Program-made: the position numbers and the translations under genes
The notes under the pieces: generated by a model
Told to the model about the DNA's origin: nothing
Database searches by the model: none
The model's input: the letters and a program-made list of their open reading frames with translations, nothing else
NCBI GenBank assembly: GCA_002425765.1
Contig: DIMW01000006.1
Span: forward strand, 1 to 64,000
Source: Spirochaetaceae bacterium UBA5556
GTDB lineage: Bacteria; Spirochaetota; Spirochaetia; Treponematales; Rectinemataceae
DNA length: 64,000 nucleotides
Direction: 5' to 3'
Shown: positions 49,133 through 58,053 of the stretch, piece after piece
How positions within the stretch are numbered: position 1 is the stretch's first letter
How the letters are laid out: each line of letters starts with the position of its first letter

Positions 49133-50272
49133 TTAGAACAGGTCCGGGAAAGCCCGGTCGATGATGACCGCGATGGTCAGGAGAACACCGACGCCGATGT
49201 AGCGGTAGAAGGCCGAAATGCCGGCGATCTGCAGCCCGTTTTCCAGCACCGCCAGCACGAGCACGCCCACGGCGGTCCCCAGTATCCTCCCCTTGCCCCC
49301 CGTGAGGCTCGCCCCTCCGATGACGACAGCCGCCACGGCCATGAGCTCGTAGTTCGCGCCCGAGGGCGTATAGTTGCCTATGCCCGTCTGGAAAAGGTTG
49401 AAGAGGCCCGCGACGCCCGACACGAACGAGGATATCACGTAGATCATCACGAGGTGCCTGTCGACGTTGATGCCCGCCCGTACGGCCGCGTCCATGCTTC
49501 CGCCGATCGCGTAGGTGTGGCGGCCGAACCGCGTCCGGCTCATCACGAATCCCAGGATGAGGAGCACCAGCAGCGTCAGGAAAAGCGAATTCGGGACGAG
49601 GCGCAGAATGTTCCGGATATTGGTCAGAGTGATATATGGAGGCTTCGAGAAGAAGCGTATGGATTTCGAAGGGTCAATATAGAGAAAATAGCTGTTTCCG
49701 ATGTCGTTGATCTGCGAGGGGGCGCCCATCACCGGCATGAAGCCGTCGGAAAGAAAGAGGGTCACGCCGTTGCAGATGCCCCACATGCCCATCGTCGCGA
49801 TGAAAGGCGGCACCTTGAAGCGCGTGATGAGGAACCCGTTCCCCAGCCCCGGCAGAATCGAGACCAGGAGGGCGGCCAGCATCCCGAGCGCGATCACGGC
49901 GGGAAGCGCCATGCCGCCCGCCCCGAGAATCTGCATCACCTTGGCGCCGAGGACCGACGCCAGCCCATACACATACCCGATGGACAGGTCGATCCCCCCG
50001 GTGATGACGACCAGCGTCTCCGCGGCCGCCAGCAGAAATGTTCCCGTATTCAGGTGGATTATGTTCTGGAAATTGGCGATGTCGAAAAAACCGGGGCCTG
50101 CGAAGCTGAAAATGACGATCATAAGGATGAGGAAAATCAGTGCCCAGTTGCGCGCGGAAAACCGACCGAAGGGCGTCTGGAAGAATCCCCCGGCGGCGCC
50201 ACCGCTGGCCACGCCACCCTTCGATGCCAGGCTCCGGGCCGGTCTCGCCGCTTGTCTGCCTTGGTCTGCCAC
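49133..50272 (-). CDS. Sugar ABC transporter permease 2
   Basis: A 379-residue permease of the RbsC family, related to permease 1 (LLAAAETLVVITGGIDLSIG; AVVIGGASLTGGKGRILG). The N-terminus has an extra, hydrophilic stretch (QGRQAARPARSLASKGG). The start is GTG 50272, with GAGAGG 7 nt upstream. It lies between the binding-protein gene (84 bp upstream) and permease 1. The two permeases are about as distant as paralogues in frc-type systems. Confidence 0.92.
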   Translation of the reverse strand: MADQGRQAARPARSLASKGGVASGGAAGGFFQTPFGRFSARNWALIFLILMIVIFSFAGPGFFDIANFQNIIHLNTGTFLLAAAETLVVITGGIDLSIGYVYGLASVLGAKVMQILGAGGMALPAVIALGMLAALLVSILPGLGNGFLITRFKVPPFIATMGMWGICNGVTLFLSDGFMPVMGAPSQINDIGNSYFLYIDPSKSIRFFSKPPYITLTNIRNILRLVPNSLFLTLLVLLILGFVMSRTRFGRHTYAIGGSMDAAVRAGINVDRHLVMIYVISSFVSGVAGLFNLFQTGIGNYTPSGANYELMAVAAVVIGGASLTGGKGRILGTAVGVLVLAVLENGLQIAGISAFYRYIGVGVLLTIAVIIDRAFPDLF

Positions 50273-50355
50273 GTTGCACCTCTCGCTCTGATACTCTCAT
50301 GCCTCCCCTCCGGACGGAAGGGGAGACATGAGTGCCGGTCTATTAATTTTTTTTA

Positions 50356-51336
50356 TTATTGATAGATATACTGCTGCATGGCTGGATCGTTCACGTTGTC
50401 TTTCGTGAAGAACTCGAAGCCGGGGATGACCTTCTTGGGCACCTGCACTTTCTGGGTGAGGTACTTGTAGAGCCACTCGACTCCGAGCGAGCCCATCTCG
50501 CCAGGTTTCTGCGCGAGAACGAGGTCGACGACACCCTTCTTGAGGTTGTCGATATTCGTGATCGTGGCGTCCCAGGAGGCGATCTTGATCGCGCCGACGA
50601 GACCGGCGTTCACGACCGCCTGGTTCGCGCCCTGCGCGCTGAACACGTTGGTCCCGAATATGCCGACGATGTCCTTATCCTTCTGGAGCGCGGCGAGGGT
50701 CTGCTCCTGGGCCTTCTGCTGCACATCGAGGCACCACTCGACGCCGACCAGCTTCATGTTCGGGAATTCCGCCACGCCTTCCGTAAAGCCTTTCACGCGG
50801 CCGGCTACGGAGGAGACGTCGGGGTTCGTCGCTTCGCAGAACACCTTGCCCTTCTCGCCGACGAGCTTCGCGAGGTGCTCGGCGATCATTTTGCCGCCGA
50901 GCTCATTGTCGGAGCCGATGTAGGAGAGCGGGAAATTGTAGTCGGTGTTGGGCTTGGAATAGTCGCCGTCGCCCAGGAAGGTATCGACGGTGATGATCTC
51001 GACGCCCTTATCGTAGATCGCCTTGAGGGGCGCCTTGAGCGCGTCGACGGAGGTCGGCGCTATCAGGAGACCGTCGAATCCGCCGCGCTGGGCGTAGGCC
51101 TGCAGGATCGGCACCTGGTATTCGGGTCCCCAGGCCTTCGGATATTCCGCGACGATCAGGTTGACGCCGAGCTCTTTGCATTTGGCCCTGACGCCTTTCT
51201 CCATGGTGGTGTAGAAGGGGTCCTGTACGCCGGGCATGAAGAGGAAGGTCAGCTGTTTCTTCGTCTGCCCGAACACGGGGGCGAGGGTCAAAAGAATGAG
51301 CAGAATGACGAGTACTGCTGAATACCTTTTTTTCAT
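50356..51336 (-). CDS. Sugar ABC transporter substrate-binding protein
   Basis: A 326-residue binding protein of the RbsB/LacI-like class. The start at ATG 51336 has AAGGAGG upstream and gives a signal peptide (KKRYSAVLVILLILLTLAPVFGQ). Segments QLTFLFMPGVQDPFYTTMEKGV, GFDGLLIAPTS, GVEIITVDTFLGDGD, YIGSDNELGGKMIAEHL and GIFGTNVFSAQGANQAV follow the family pattern. It is the first gene of the operon, behind a sigma-54-type promoter. The ligand is probably a sugar or polyol, because a kinase and MtlD-type dehydrogenase lie in the same operon. Confidence 0.93.
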   Translation of the reverse strand: MKKRYSAVLVILLILLTLAPVFGQTKKQLTFLFMPGVQDPFYTTMEKGVRAKCKELGVNLIVAEYPKAWGPEYQVPILQAYAQRGGFDGLLIAPTSVDALKAPLKAIYDKGVEIITVDTFLGDGDYSKPNTDYNFPLSYIGSDNELGGKMIAEHLAKLVGEKGKVFCEATNPDVSSVAGRVKGFTEGVAEFPNMKLVGVEWCLDVQQKAQEQTLAALQKDKDIVGIFGTNVFSAQGANQAVVNAGLVGAIKIASWDATITNIDNLKKGVVDLVLAQKPGEMGSLGVEWLYKYLTQKVQVPKKVIPGFEFFTKDNVNDPAMQQYIYQ

Positions 51337-51402
51337 GGTATCCTCCTTGAATTGCATCCGGGACGTGAGTGGACAGAGGCAGCGAAAAAAGTCCCGAAAA
51401 AT

Positions 51403-51415
51403 TGGTTGACAACCA
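51403..51415. promoter_or_regulatory. Dyad near the ABC operon transcription start
   Basis: TGGTTGACAACCA has 6-bp arms and a 1-bp centre. It lies at about the transcription start expected from the -24/-12 promoter at 51426-51443. A repressor operator or binding site for another factor is possible; no regulator is assigned. Confidence 0.4.
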
Positions 51416-51425
51416 TCAAATGTGG

Positions 51426-51443
51426 ATGCAAAAACCATGCCAG
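51426..51443 (-). promoter_or_regulatory. Sigma-54 (-24/-12) promoter of the ABC/two-component operon
   Basis: On the minus strand CTGGCATGGTTTTTGCAT: TGGCA and TTGCA with exactly 10 bp between GG and GC, matching the sigma-54 pattern. It lies 90 bp before the binding-protein gene. The NtrC-type regulator encoded in the same operon (43529-45133) is the natural activator, which would give positive feedback. Confidence 0.8.
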
Positions 51444-51543
51444 AATGTCTGTCTCACCGCGAAATCCCAAAAAGGGCCGAAGATCGGGCTTGGGGCGATG
51501 GCGGGCCTGACGCCGGACGAATCGTGGCTTCCCCGGAGGTCCA

Positions 51544-51586
51544 TAAAAACCAGAGAGGTGGATACCTCAGTATCCACCTCTCTGGT
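51544..51586 (-). terminator. Rho-independent terminator of the TrpXYZ-type operon
   Basis: A perfect 17-bp stem (51549-51565 with 51570-51586) and a 4-nt loop, followed on the minus strand by TTTTT. It lies 37 bp after the ATPase stop at 51624 and shields the sigma-54 promoter at 51426-51443 from read-through. Confidence 0.9.
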
Positions 51587-51623
51587 TACCCGTGTACGCA
51601 CTTTCGGCGTGGAAAGAGAGGAC

Positions 51624-52415
51624 TCAGGTCAACAGGTCCCTGTCCTCGGCGTACTCCGAGCCCCGCGCCTTCTTGAAGAGCCGCACGAGCCCGGCGACGT
51701 CCATCTTCTCTTTCTCCGCGCCGCTCAGGTCGGCGATGATCTCTCCTTCGTGCATCATCACCACGCGGCCCGCCTGATCGAGCGCGCGTTTCATGTCGTG
51801 CGTCACGATGAGGGCGGTCAGGTTGAATTCCGCGATGAAGCGGCGCGTGAGCTCGCCCACGATCTCCGCGTTGGCCGGGTCGAGCGCCGCGGTGTGTTCG
51901 TCGAGGAGGAGCACCGAAGGCCGCGACAGCACCGCCATGAGGAGCGTGAGCGCCTGGCGCTGCCCTCCCGAAAGCCGCGATACGTTTTCGCGGAGTCTGT
52001 CCTCGAGCCCCATGCCGAGCTCGGCCACCCTGTCCGCCATCTCGCGCGCGAACTTGGGCGGCGTCGCGATGCGGAAACGCCTGGGCCCCTTGCGCGAGGC
52101 GAGGGCCAGATTGTCGAGCACGGTCATGTCTCCCGCGGTGCCGGCCATGGGGTCCTGCCGCACCCGTCCGACATACATCGCACGCTCCCACTCGGGCAGC
52201 GGCGTCACGTCGCTGTCGTCGAGGAATATTTTGCCCCCGCGCACGGGCACCGTCCCCGCTATGGCGTTCAGGAGGGTGCTCTTGCCCGCCCCGTTGGAGC
52301 CTATGATCGACACCGTCTGGCCCCGCTCCACCTCGAGCGAGAGGTTTTCCAGAACGGTGTGCTCCTGCCCGACTCCCAGATTGAAGCTCACCACTATGTC
52401 GTGCACGCGTATCAT
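51624..52415 (-). CDS. TrpZ-type ABC transporter ATPase
   Basis: A 263-residue ATPase. Walker A is GSNGAGKST, the signature LSGGQRQ and Walker B LLLDEHTAALDP; DEH in place of DEP is a habit of the TrpZ/CglZ group. GGGAGG lies before ATG 52415, which overlaps the permease stop by 4 bp. It works with the permease and the TrpX-like binding lipoprotein upstream. Such transporters are linked with tryptophan and other hydrophobic compounds in Gram-positive genomes; the ligand here is not known. Confidence 0.9.
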   Translation of the reverse strand: MIRVHDIVVSFNLGVGQEHTVLENLSLEVERGQTVSIIGSNGAGKSTLLNAIAGTVPVRGGKIFLDDSDVTPLPEWERAMYVGRVRQDPMAGTAGDMTVLDNLALASRKGPRRFRIATPPKFAREMADRVAELGMGLEDRLRENVSRLSGGQRQALTLLMAVLSRPSVLLLDEHTAALDPANAEIVGELTRRFIAEFNLTALIVTHDMKRALDQAGRVVMMHEGEIIADLSGAEKEKMDVAGLVRLFKKARGSEYAEDRDLLT

Positions 52416-53320
52416 CGCTGTTTCCTCCCGTAGCGGGAGATGGCGACCGAGGCGATGATGAGGAGAGCCGTGAGCAGCCTGAGGTCGTTGGGAGTGATGC
52501 CCGCGACATAGCCCCACGAGCGGGCCGCGTACATCAGCGCGCGGAAGATGATCGAGCCCAGAAAGACGCGCGCGAGCTGGAGGCCTATGAACTGCGAATG
52601 GACGACGAGTTCCCCCAGCATGACGGTGGCCAGGCCGGCCGCGACGACACCCTGGCCCAGATTGACGTCGGCGAATCCCTGATATGCGGCCGCCATGGCC
52701 CCGGACAGCCCGGGCAGGGCATTGGCGAGCATGATCCCCCAGGTGCGCAATCGATTGGGCTGAATGCCCGCCTGAATGACGGCGTTCTCATTGTCGCCGA
52801 GCGCCCCCATCGCGATGCCGATCTCTGTGTGGAAGAAAAGATCGAGGAGCCCGAACAGAAGAAAGCAGATAAGGATGCAGGACGCGAGGAGCGACCATTC
52901 GGACGGCAAAATCCCCCCCATGAAAGAACGTGCGAGCTTGAGCATCGGGTTGTTCGTGATGAGCGGAAGGTTCGGCTTTCCGCCCAGGATCCGCAAATTG
53001 ATCGAATAGAAGCCCGTCATCGTGACAATCCCCGCGAGGAGAGGAGGCACCTTGAGCCGATGATGTACTGTCGCGGTGACAAAACCGGCCGCTCCCCCGG
53101 CGATAAACCCGGCCAGCATCCCCGCGGGTACGGCGAGCGCTTTTACGAAAGCGTTCGGCGAAAGACTCGCCGCCTGGGCGACTACCGCCCCCGCCGCGGC
53201 TCCCGCGGGGAAGGACCCCTCTACCGTCAGGTCCGGAAAATCCAGAACCCGAAAACTGACAAAGACGCCGAGCGCAAGAATGCTGTAGATGAGCCCTTCG
53301 ACGAGAATTCCCTCGACCAT
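52412..53320 (-). CDS. TrpY-type ABC transporter permease
   Basis: A 302-residue permease of the BPD_transp_2-like family that accompanies TrpX binding proteins. About 8-9 hydrophobic segments are visible, with FPDLTVEGSFPAGAAAGAVV near the start and GFADVNLGQGVVAAGLATVMLGE near residue 210, characteristic of this group. It lies 3 bp from the binding-protein stop and overlaps the ATPase start. Confidence 0.88.
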   Translation of the reverse strand: MVEGILVEGLIYSILALGVFVSFRVLDFPDLTVEGSFPAGAAAGAVVAQAASLSPNAFVKALAVPAGMLAGFIAGGAAGFVTATVHHRLKVPPLLAGIVTMTGFYSINLRILGGKPNLPLITNNPMLKLARSFMGGILPSEWSLLASCILICFLLFGLLDLFFHTEIGIAMGALGDNENAVIQAGIQPNRLRTWGIMLANALPGLSGAMAAAYQGFADVNLGQGVVAAGLATVMLGELVVHSQFIGLQLARVFLGSIIFRALMYAARSWGYVAGITPNDLRLLTALLIIASVAISRYGRKQR

Positions 53321-53323
53321 CGA

Positions 53324-54310
53324 TCACTTCCGCGTGAGCTGGCCACCGGAAATGACTACTTTCGCCGTATCGACTATCGACTGATCGACCGCGACGCCTA
53401 TGCGTTTCGCCGTGTCGAGGTTGAGCACAAAAGTCATGTCCTCGCTGTCCTTGGGCAGGAAGGCCGGGATGTCCGCGGTTTTTTCTCCATTCAGTACGCG
53501 CACCACGATCTTGCCCGTCGCCACGCCCATGCGGTAGTAGTCATAGCCCAGCGCCGCGAGCACGGGAATCGTTTCGGCCGACGAGGGGTCGGCGGTCACG
53601 ACGGGAATCTTCTTCTCGAGCGCCACCTCGGCGATGCCGCTCAGCGCGGAGAACACCGTGTTGTCGTTGCCCAGATACAGGCCGTCGATGCGTCCCACGA
53701 TGGAGAGAAGCGCCTGCTTGGCCTCCGACGAGTTTGTGATGGTCGATTCGACATATTCGAGGCCGTTCTCCTGACAGTACGTCTTTACGATCGCGGCGAG
53801 CGCCACCGAGTTCGCCTCGCCGGAAGCATAGATGTTGCCGACGCGCTTTATATCCGGTTTTAAGGAGCGAAGTAGGTCGAGCTGCTCGCGCACGGGGGTC
53901 ATGTCGGAAGTGCCGGTGACGTTGGCGCCTCCCTTGTCCATGCTCGCCACAAGCCCCGCCGAGACGGGGTCAGTCACGGCGGAATAGATTACCGGCCTGT
54001 CCTTTATCTGATTCGCGAGAGCCTGGGCCGTCGGTGTCGCGATGCCCACGGCGAGGGCGACTTTTTCCTGTTTGAAGCGCTGCGCGATCTGGGCCGCGGT
54101 ATTCATGTCCGCGTTCGCGTTCTGAAGGTCTACCTTATACTCGGGTTTGGACGAGGAGAGCTCATCGACGATGCCTTTCTCAATCGCGTCGAGCGCGGGG
54201 TGCGACACGAACTTTGCGACACCGACGATCTTCGCGCTCTTCGGAGCACAGGAGAAAAGCAAGATGCCGACAATCCCGACTGCGGCAAAGAGCTGGATGG
54301 AACGACGCAT
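53324..54310 (-). CDS. TrpX-like ABC substrate-binding lipoprotein
   Basis: A 328-residue binding protein of the ABC_sub_bind (TrpX/YtfQ-like) family. The signal peptide ends in lipobox LFSC, so the protein should be lipid-anchored. The pattern AKIVGVAKFVSHPALDAIEKGI, GIATPTAQALANQ, PVIYSAVTDPVSAGLV, NVTGTSDMTPVREQL and GLYLGNDNTVFSALSG is diagnostic. AAGGAGG precedes ATG 54310. It is the first gene of the operon, behind a consensus-type promoter and two dyads. Ligand not known; tryptophan-like for the best-studied members. Confidence 0.9.
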   Translation of the reverse strand: MRRSIQLFAAVGIVGILLFSCAPKSAKIVGVAKFVSHPALDAIEKGIVDELSSSKPEYKVDLQNANADMNTAAQIAQRFKQEKVALAVGIATPTAQALANQIKDRPVIYSAVTDPVSAGLVASMDKGGANVTGTSDMTPVREQLDLLRSLKPDIKRVGNIYASGEANSVALAAIVKTYCQENGLEYVESTITNSSEAKQALLSIVGRIDGLYLGNDNTVFSALSGIAEVALEKKIPVVTADPSSAETIPVLAALGYDYYRMGVATGKIVVRVLNGEKTADIPAFLPKDSEDMTFVLNLDTAKRIGVAVDQSIVDTAKVVISGGQLTRK

Positions 54311-54391
54311 ACAAACCTCCTTATAGGACGACGCCATGGGCGCCTCCGCGCTGACTCGCGCTGATGCAGGCAGACAGCACACAATGCTTAT

Positions 54392-54409
54392 GTTACTACC
54401 TATAGTAAC
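54392..54409. promoter_or_regulatory. Operator-like dyad downstream of the trpX-type promoter
   Basis: GTTACTACCTATAGTAAC has 7-bp arms and a 4-bp centre, at or just after the transcription start expected from 54417-54445. Another dyad, TTGTACAGAGTACAA (54418-54432), overlaps the -10 box. Both suit repressor binding; no regulator gene is adjacent. Confidence 0.55.
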
Positions 54410-54416
54410 GTCAGCC

Positions 54417-54445
54417 ATTGTACAGAGTACAAAGAATCTGGTCAA
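54417..54445 (-). promoter_or_regulatory. Promoter of the TrpXYZ-type operon
   Basis: On the minus strand TTGACC (54445-54440), a 17-bp spacer and TACAAT (54422-54417). Near consensus. It lies 107 bp upstream of the binding-protein ATG. Confidence 0.75.
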
Positions 54446-54570
54446 TATGCAAAATGAAAAAAAGAAATTTTTATTCAGAAAAGGCCATTTCAACTGTTGA
54501 ATACAAACATGCAAAAATTAAAATGTTGTGTCATTGATAAATAAAAAGCTTTACTTTTGATAGAAACACC

Positions 54571-54599
54571 TTGACATGAAGTTTCAGGACATATATCCT
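54571..54599 (+). promoter_or_regulatory. Promoter of the liv operon
   Basis: TTGACA (54571-54576), a 17-bp spacer and TATCCT (54594-54599). The -35 is consensus, the -10 weaker. It lies 67 bp before the livK ATG. Confidence 0.65.
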
Positions 54600-54665
54600 T
54601 CGCACAAATTAGCTTCATTCATTATTTATGCGCATGTTTTGTATATGCGAAAGGAGGAATACAAG

Positions 54666-55790
54666 ATGAAGCGACGTAACATGGTGCTTGTGGTGTTCGC
54701 CATGGTGAGCTTGCTCGTACTCTCTGGTACTCAGGGCGTATTTGCGGCTCCAACGATCAAAATCGGTGTCGCGGGCGCCTTTACCGGCGACCTTGCGTCT
54801 TACGGCCTGCCGACCGTCAACGCCGCCAAGCTCGTCGTCAAGGACATCAACGACAAGGGTGGCATCAACGGACAGAAAGTAGAGCTTATCATCGAGGACG
54901 ATCAGTGCAAGCCCGAACTCGCGACGAACGCCGCGGCCAAACTCGTCAGCGCGAAAGTCGTTGCGGTCATTGGCCACATCTGCTCGGGAGCCACGAAGGC
55001 GGCGCTCGGAATCTACAAGGATTCCAAACTGGTCACGATTTCGCCTTCCGCGACGAACCCCCCGCTCACCCAGAGCGGTGAGTATCCCAACTTCTTCCGG
55101 ACCATCGCCCCGGACGATGCGCAGGCAAAACTCGCGGCCAACTTCCTCACCAAAACGCTCAAGCTGAAGAAGATCGCCGTACTCCACGACAAGGGCGACT
55201 ACGGCAAGGGCTTCGCCGAACTCGTGAAGCAGTATGCCGAGGAGAACGGCGTAACAGTCGCCCTGTTCGAGGGCATCAATCCGGGAGCCCCGGACTACTC
55301 CGCGGTCGTCAACAAGATCGGCAACGCGAAGGTCGATGGCGTGGTGTGGGGAGGCTATCATCCCGAGGCGTCCAAGCTTGTCCAGCAGATGAAGGACAAG
55401 GGCATGAACATCCCCTTCCTCTCCGATGACGGTGTAAAGGACAACACCTTTATCGAGGTTGCCGGCAAGTATGCCGAGGGCGTCTACGCCACCGGACCCA
55501 CCGACACCTCCACCAATCCCCTGGCGATCAAGGCCATCACGGACCATAAGAAAGAATTCGGCGCCGAGCCCGGCGCGTTCTTCCTCAACGCCTATGCCGC
55601 CGCGCAGGCCCTTCTCAACGCTATTGCAAAAGCCGGCTCTACCGATTACAACAAGATTGTAGCGGCCCTGCAGTCCGAGTATGTCGACACTCCGCTTGGT
55701 CACATCAGCTTTGACAAGAGAGGCGACATCATAGGATTCGGGTTCTCCGTCTTCCAGGTTCAGAACGGCAAGTACGTAGAATTGAAGTAA
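54666..55790 (+). CDS. livK: LivK-like branched-chain amino acid binding protein
   Basis: A 374-residue periplasmic binding protein of the Leu/Ile/Val (Peripla_BP_6) family. ATG 54666 with AAGGAGG upstream gives a signal peptide ending VFAAP. IKIGVAGAFTGDLASYGLPTVNAAKLVV, LIIEDDQCKPE, VAVIGHICSGATKAALGIY and GYHPEASKLVQQMKDKG are family hallmarks. It is followed by permeases and ATPases of the same class. The ligand is probably a branched-chain or other amino acid. Confidence 0.92.
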   Translation: MKRRNMVLVVFAMVSLLVLSGTQGVFAAPTIKIGVAGAFTGDLASYGLPTVNAAKLVVKDINDKGGINGQKVELIIEDDQCKPELATNAAAKLVSAKVVAVIGHICSGATKAALGIYKDSKLVTISPSATNPPLTQSGEYPNFFRTIAPDDAQAKLAANFLTKTLKLKKIAVLHDKGDYGKGFAELVKQYAEENGVTVALFEGINPGAPDYSAVVNKIGNAKVDGVVWGGYHPEASKLVQQMKDKGMNIPFLSDDGVKDNTFIEVAGKYAEGVYATGPTDTSTNPLAIKAITDHKKEFGAEPGAFFLNAYAAAQALLNAIAKAGSTDYNKIVAALQSEYVDTPLGHISFDKRGDIIGFGFSVFQVQNGKYVELK

Positions 55791-55812
55791 GGCTTTATTC
55801 TGCCAGCTCTTT

Positions 55813-55852
55813 GAAGCCGTTCGGGCATACAAGTCGGAACGGCTTCATTTTT
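55813..55852 (+). terminator. Terminator/attenuator between livK and livH
   Basis: GAAGCCGTTC (55813-55822) pairs with GAACGGCTTC (55837-55846), followed by ATTTTTA. In this position a partial terminator is common and would give more binding protein than membrane components. Confidence 0.8.
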
Positions 55853-55878
55853 AGATTCCACTTCCCAAGGATCAGCAC

Positions 55879-56781
55879 ATGGAATATTTTTTAAAGCTTT
55901 TTTTGAGCGGCACGGCAAAAGGCAGTATCTATGCCCTCATCGCGCTGGGATATACCATGGTCTACGGCATCGTTCAGCTCATAAACTTTGCCCATGGCGA
56001 AATCTACATGATCGGCGGGTTCACCGCCCTTATTTTTGGCGGATTTTTCTTTTCAAAGGGCATGCCTGTCGGCCTTGTCCTACTCTTTTCAGTGCTGCTC
56101 TCCATCATGTACGCGGCCGCGTTCGGCTTTACGGTAGAAAAAATCGCCTACCGTCCGCTTCGGGGCAAACCCCGTCTCTCGGCGCTCATCAGCGCGATCG
56201 GCGTCTCCATGGTCTTGCAGAACTTCGTTCTGCTGTCCCAGACCGAAAAATTCCTGGCCTTTCCCTCGTATCTGCCTGAATTCAAATGGCTTCAGCCATA
56301 TAAGGAATATATCAACTCGACCCAATTGATCATCCTCGGCGTGACTGCCGTCATAATGGTCCTGCTCACGCTGCTGATCAAATTCACCCGCATAGGAAAA
56401 GCGATGCGCGCGACGGCTCAGGACATGCACATGGCCCAACTCGTCGGCGTCGACATCAACCAGGTCATCTCGGTGACATTCATCATCGGCTCGGCGCTGG
56501 CCGCCATCGGCGGCGTCCTCATATGTTCCTATATGGGACAGATCAACTACTACATCGGGTTCATCGCGGGCATCAAGGCCTTCGTCGCCGCGGTCCTCGG
56601 GGGCATCGGAAGCATCCCCGGCGCCGTGCTTGGCAGTTTTGTGCTGGGCTGGACGGAAAGCTTGGGCACTGGCTATATCTCGAGCGATTATGAGGATGCC
56701 TTCGCGTTCATCATCCTCATAGTGATTCTTCTCATCAAGCCCGACGGAATCCTCGGCCGAACCCAGCGACAGAAGGTGTAA
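55879..56781 (+). CDS. livH: LivH-like ABC permease
   Basis: A 300-residue branched-chain amino acid permease. The hallmark GTAKGSIYALIALGYTMVYGIVQLINFAHGEIYMIGG lies at the start, and GIKAFVAAVLGGIGSIPGAVLG near residue 230. About eight hydrophobic segments are visible. AAGGA lies 8 nt before the ATG. It pairs with LivM to form the channel. It is 3 bp from livM. Confidence 0.93.
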   Translation: MEYFLKLFLSGTAKGSIYALIALGYTMVYGIVQLINFAHGEIYMIGGFTALIFGGFFFSKGMPVGLVLLFSVLLSIMYAAAFGFTVEKIAYRPLRGKPRLSALISAIGVSMVLQNFVLLSQTEKFLAFPSYLPEFKWLQPYKEYINSTQLIILGVTAVIMVLLTLLIKFTRIGKAMRATAQDMHMAQLVGVDINQVISVTFIIGSALAAIGGVLICSYMGQINYYIGFIAGIKAFVAAVLGGIGSIPGAVLGSFVLGWTESLGTGYISSDYEDAFAFIILIVILLIKPDGILGRTQRQKV

Positions 56782-56784
56782 TCT

Positions 56785-58053
56785 ATGAAACCACGATCAA
56801 TTCTTGAAGATATCGGCAAATCGTTGACTATCGCCGTCTGGTTCATGGTGCTGCTCTTCCCGCTCATGGTGATGAAGGTCAACGTGACGAGAGGCGTCGC
56901 CCAGGTCCAGTTTCGCTGGAATCTTCTGCCCTTCGTGGGCATCGCGGCCTTCGTGCTCTCTTATCTGTGGAAAATCGCGCTTGAATGGAGAGAACGGCGC
57001 GGAAACGACAAAAGCGGCGGGGTCTTCGGCAAAATAAAGACGCTGGGTGGCGCCTACTTCGCGAAACCGGCCGTGCGGACGAGCTCGCTGGTAGCGCTCC
57101 TGGCCTTCGCGATCGCCTACCCGTTCCTGTTCGGAATGTACCACACCAACGTCATGATCACCGCCTTCATCTATGTGATTCTCGCGCTCGGCCTCAACAT
57201 CGTCGTCGGCCTGGGCGGGCTCCTGAACCTCGGGTACGCGGCGTTCTTTGGCGTCGGCGCCTACACCTATGGCCTCATGTGGAAATACGTCGGCCCCTCA
57301 TTTGTCGCCTCTGGTATCGACCCCGGCTGGTTGTTCTGGATCTCGCTCCCAATGGCGGGCATCATCGCGACGCTCTTCGGCATACTGCTCAGTCTTCCCG
57401 TGCTGAGGCTCCGGGGCGATTACCTGGCCATCATTACGCTGGCCTTCGGTGAAATCTTCCGCATGGTGATGCAGAATTCGGGAAACTTCACGGGAGGGGC
57501 GACGGGCATAAGCCTCATCCCGAGGCCGTGGTTTTTCGGCCAGAAACTGCCTCCGACCAAGGCGGCGATCTACATCTACTTCATAGCTATCGTGCTGGTG
57601 ATCCTCACGATTTTCGTCGTGCGCAGGATCGAGGACTCGCGGGTCGGGAGGGCGCTCGAAGCCATGCGCGAGGATGAGGTTGCCTGTGAGGCGATGGGCA
57701 TCAATCTCGTCAAAAATAAACTGATAACCTTCGCGCTCGGCGCGTTCTGGGCGGGAATCGCGGGCGTCGTCATGGCGGCGCAGACCACCTACATCAACCC
57801 CGACAGCTTCACGCTGTGGGAATCGATCATCATTCTCATGGCGGTCGTCATAGGCGGAACTGGCTCGATTCCGGGGGTTATCGGCGGCGCGATTCTTCTG
57901 AAACTCCTACCCGAGTACTTCCGTGCGCTGGCGCAGTACCGCATGCTCATCTACGGCATCGCCATGGTTCTCGTCATCATCTTCAAGCCTGACGGCCTCA
58001 TTCCCCGAAAGCGCAAACAATATACCTTCGAAGGAAAGGAAGGGGCAAAATGA
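56785..58053 (+). CDS. livM: LivM-like ABC permease
   Basis: A 422-residue permease. The LivM core is IVVGLGGLLNLGYAAFFGVGAYTYGL, RGDYLAIITLAFGEIFRMVMQNSGNFTGGATGI, and GVVMAAQTTYINPDSFTLWESIIILMAVVIGGTGSIPG. An N-terminal part of about 100 residues with two hydrophobic segments and a charged loop (WRERRGNDKSGG) makes it longer than usual. It overlaps livG by 4 bp (ATGA). Confidence 0.92.
   Translation: MKPRSILEDIGKSLTIAVWFMVLLFPLMVMKVNVTRGVAQVQFRWNLLPFVGIAAFVLSYLWKIALEWRERRGNDKSGGVFGKIKTLGGAYFAKPAVRTSSLVALLAFAIAYPFLFGMYHTNVMITAFIYVILALGLNIVVGLGGLLNLGYAAFFGVGAYTYGLMWKYVGPSFVASGIDPGWLFWISLPMAGIIATLFGILLSLPVLRLRGDYLAIITLAFGEIFRMVMQNSGNFTGGATGISLIPRPWFFGQKLPPTKAAIYIYFIAIVLVILTIFVVRRIEDSRVGRALEAMREDEVACEAMGINLVKNKLITFALGAFWAGIAGVVMAAQTTYINPDSFTLWESIIILMAVVIGGTGSIPGVIGGAILLKLLPEYFRALAQYRMLIYGIAMVLVIIFKPDGLIPRKRKQYTFEGKEGAK

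Noticed and set aside
52598..53863. A 421-residue plus-strand ORF across the TrpY/TrpX-type genes
   Set aside because: Shadow of two real minus-strand genes; no recognisable domain and highly charged composition.
54392..54409. TrpR operator
   Set aside because: The half-sites resemble ACTA/TAGT, but the spacing is 4 bp rather than 6 bp and the CTAG cores are absent.
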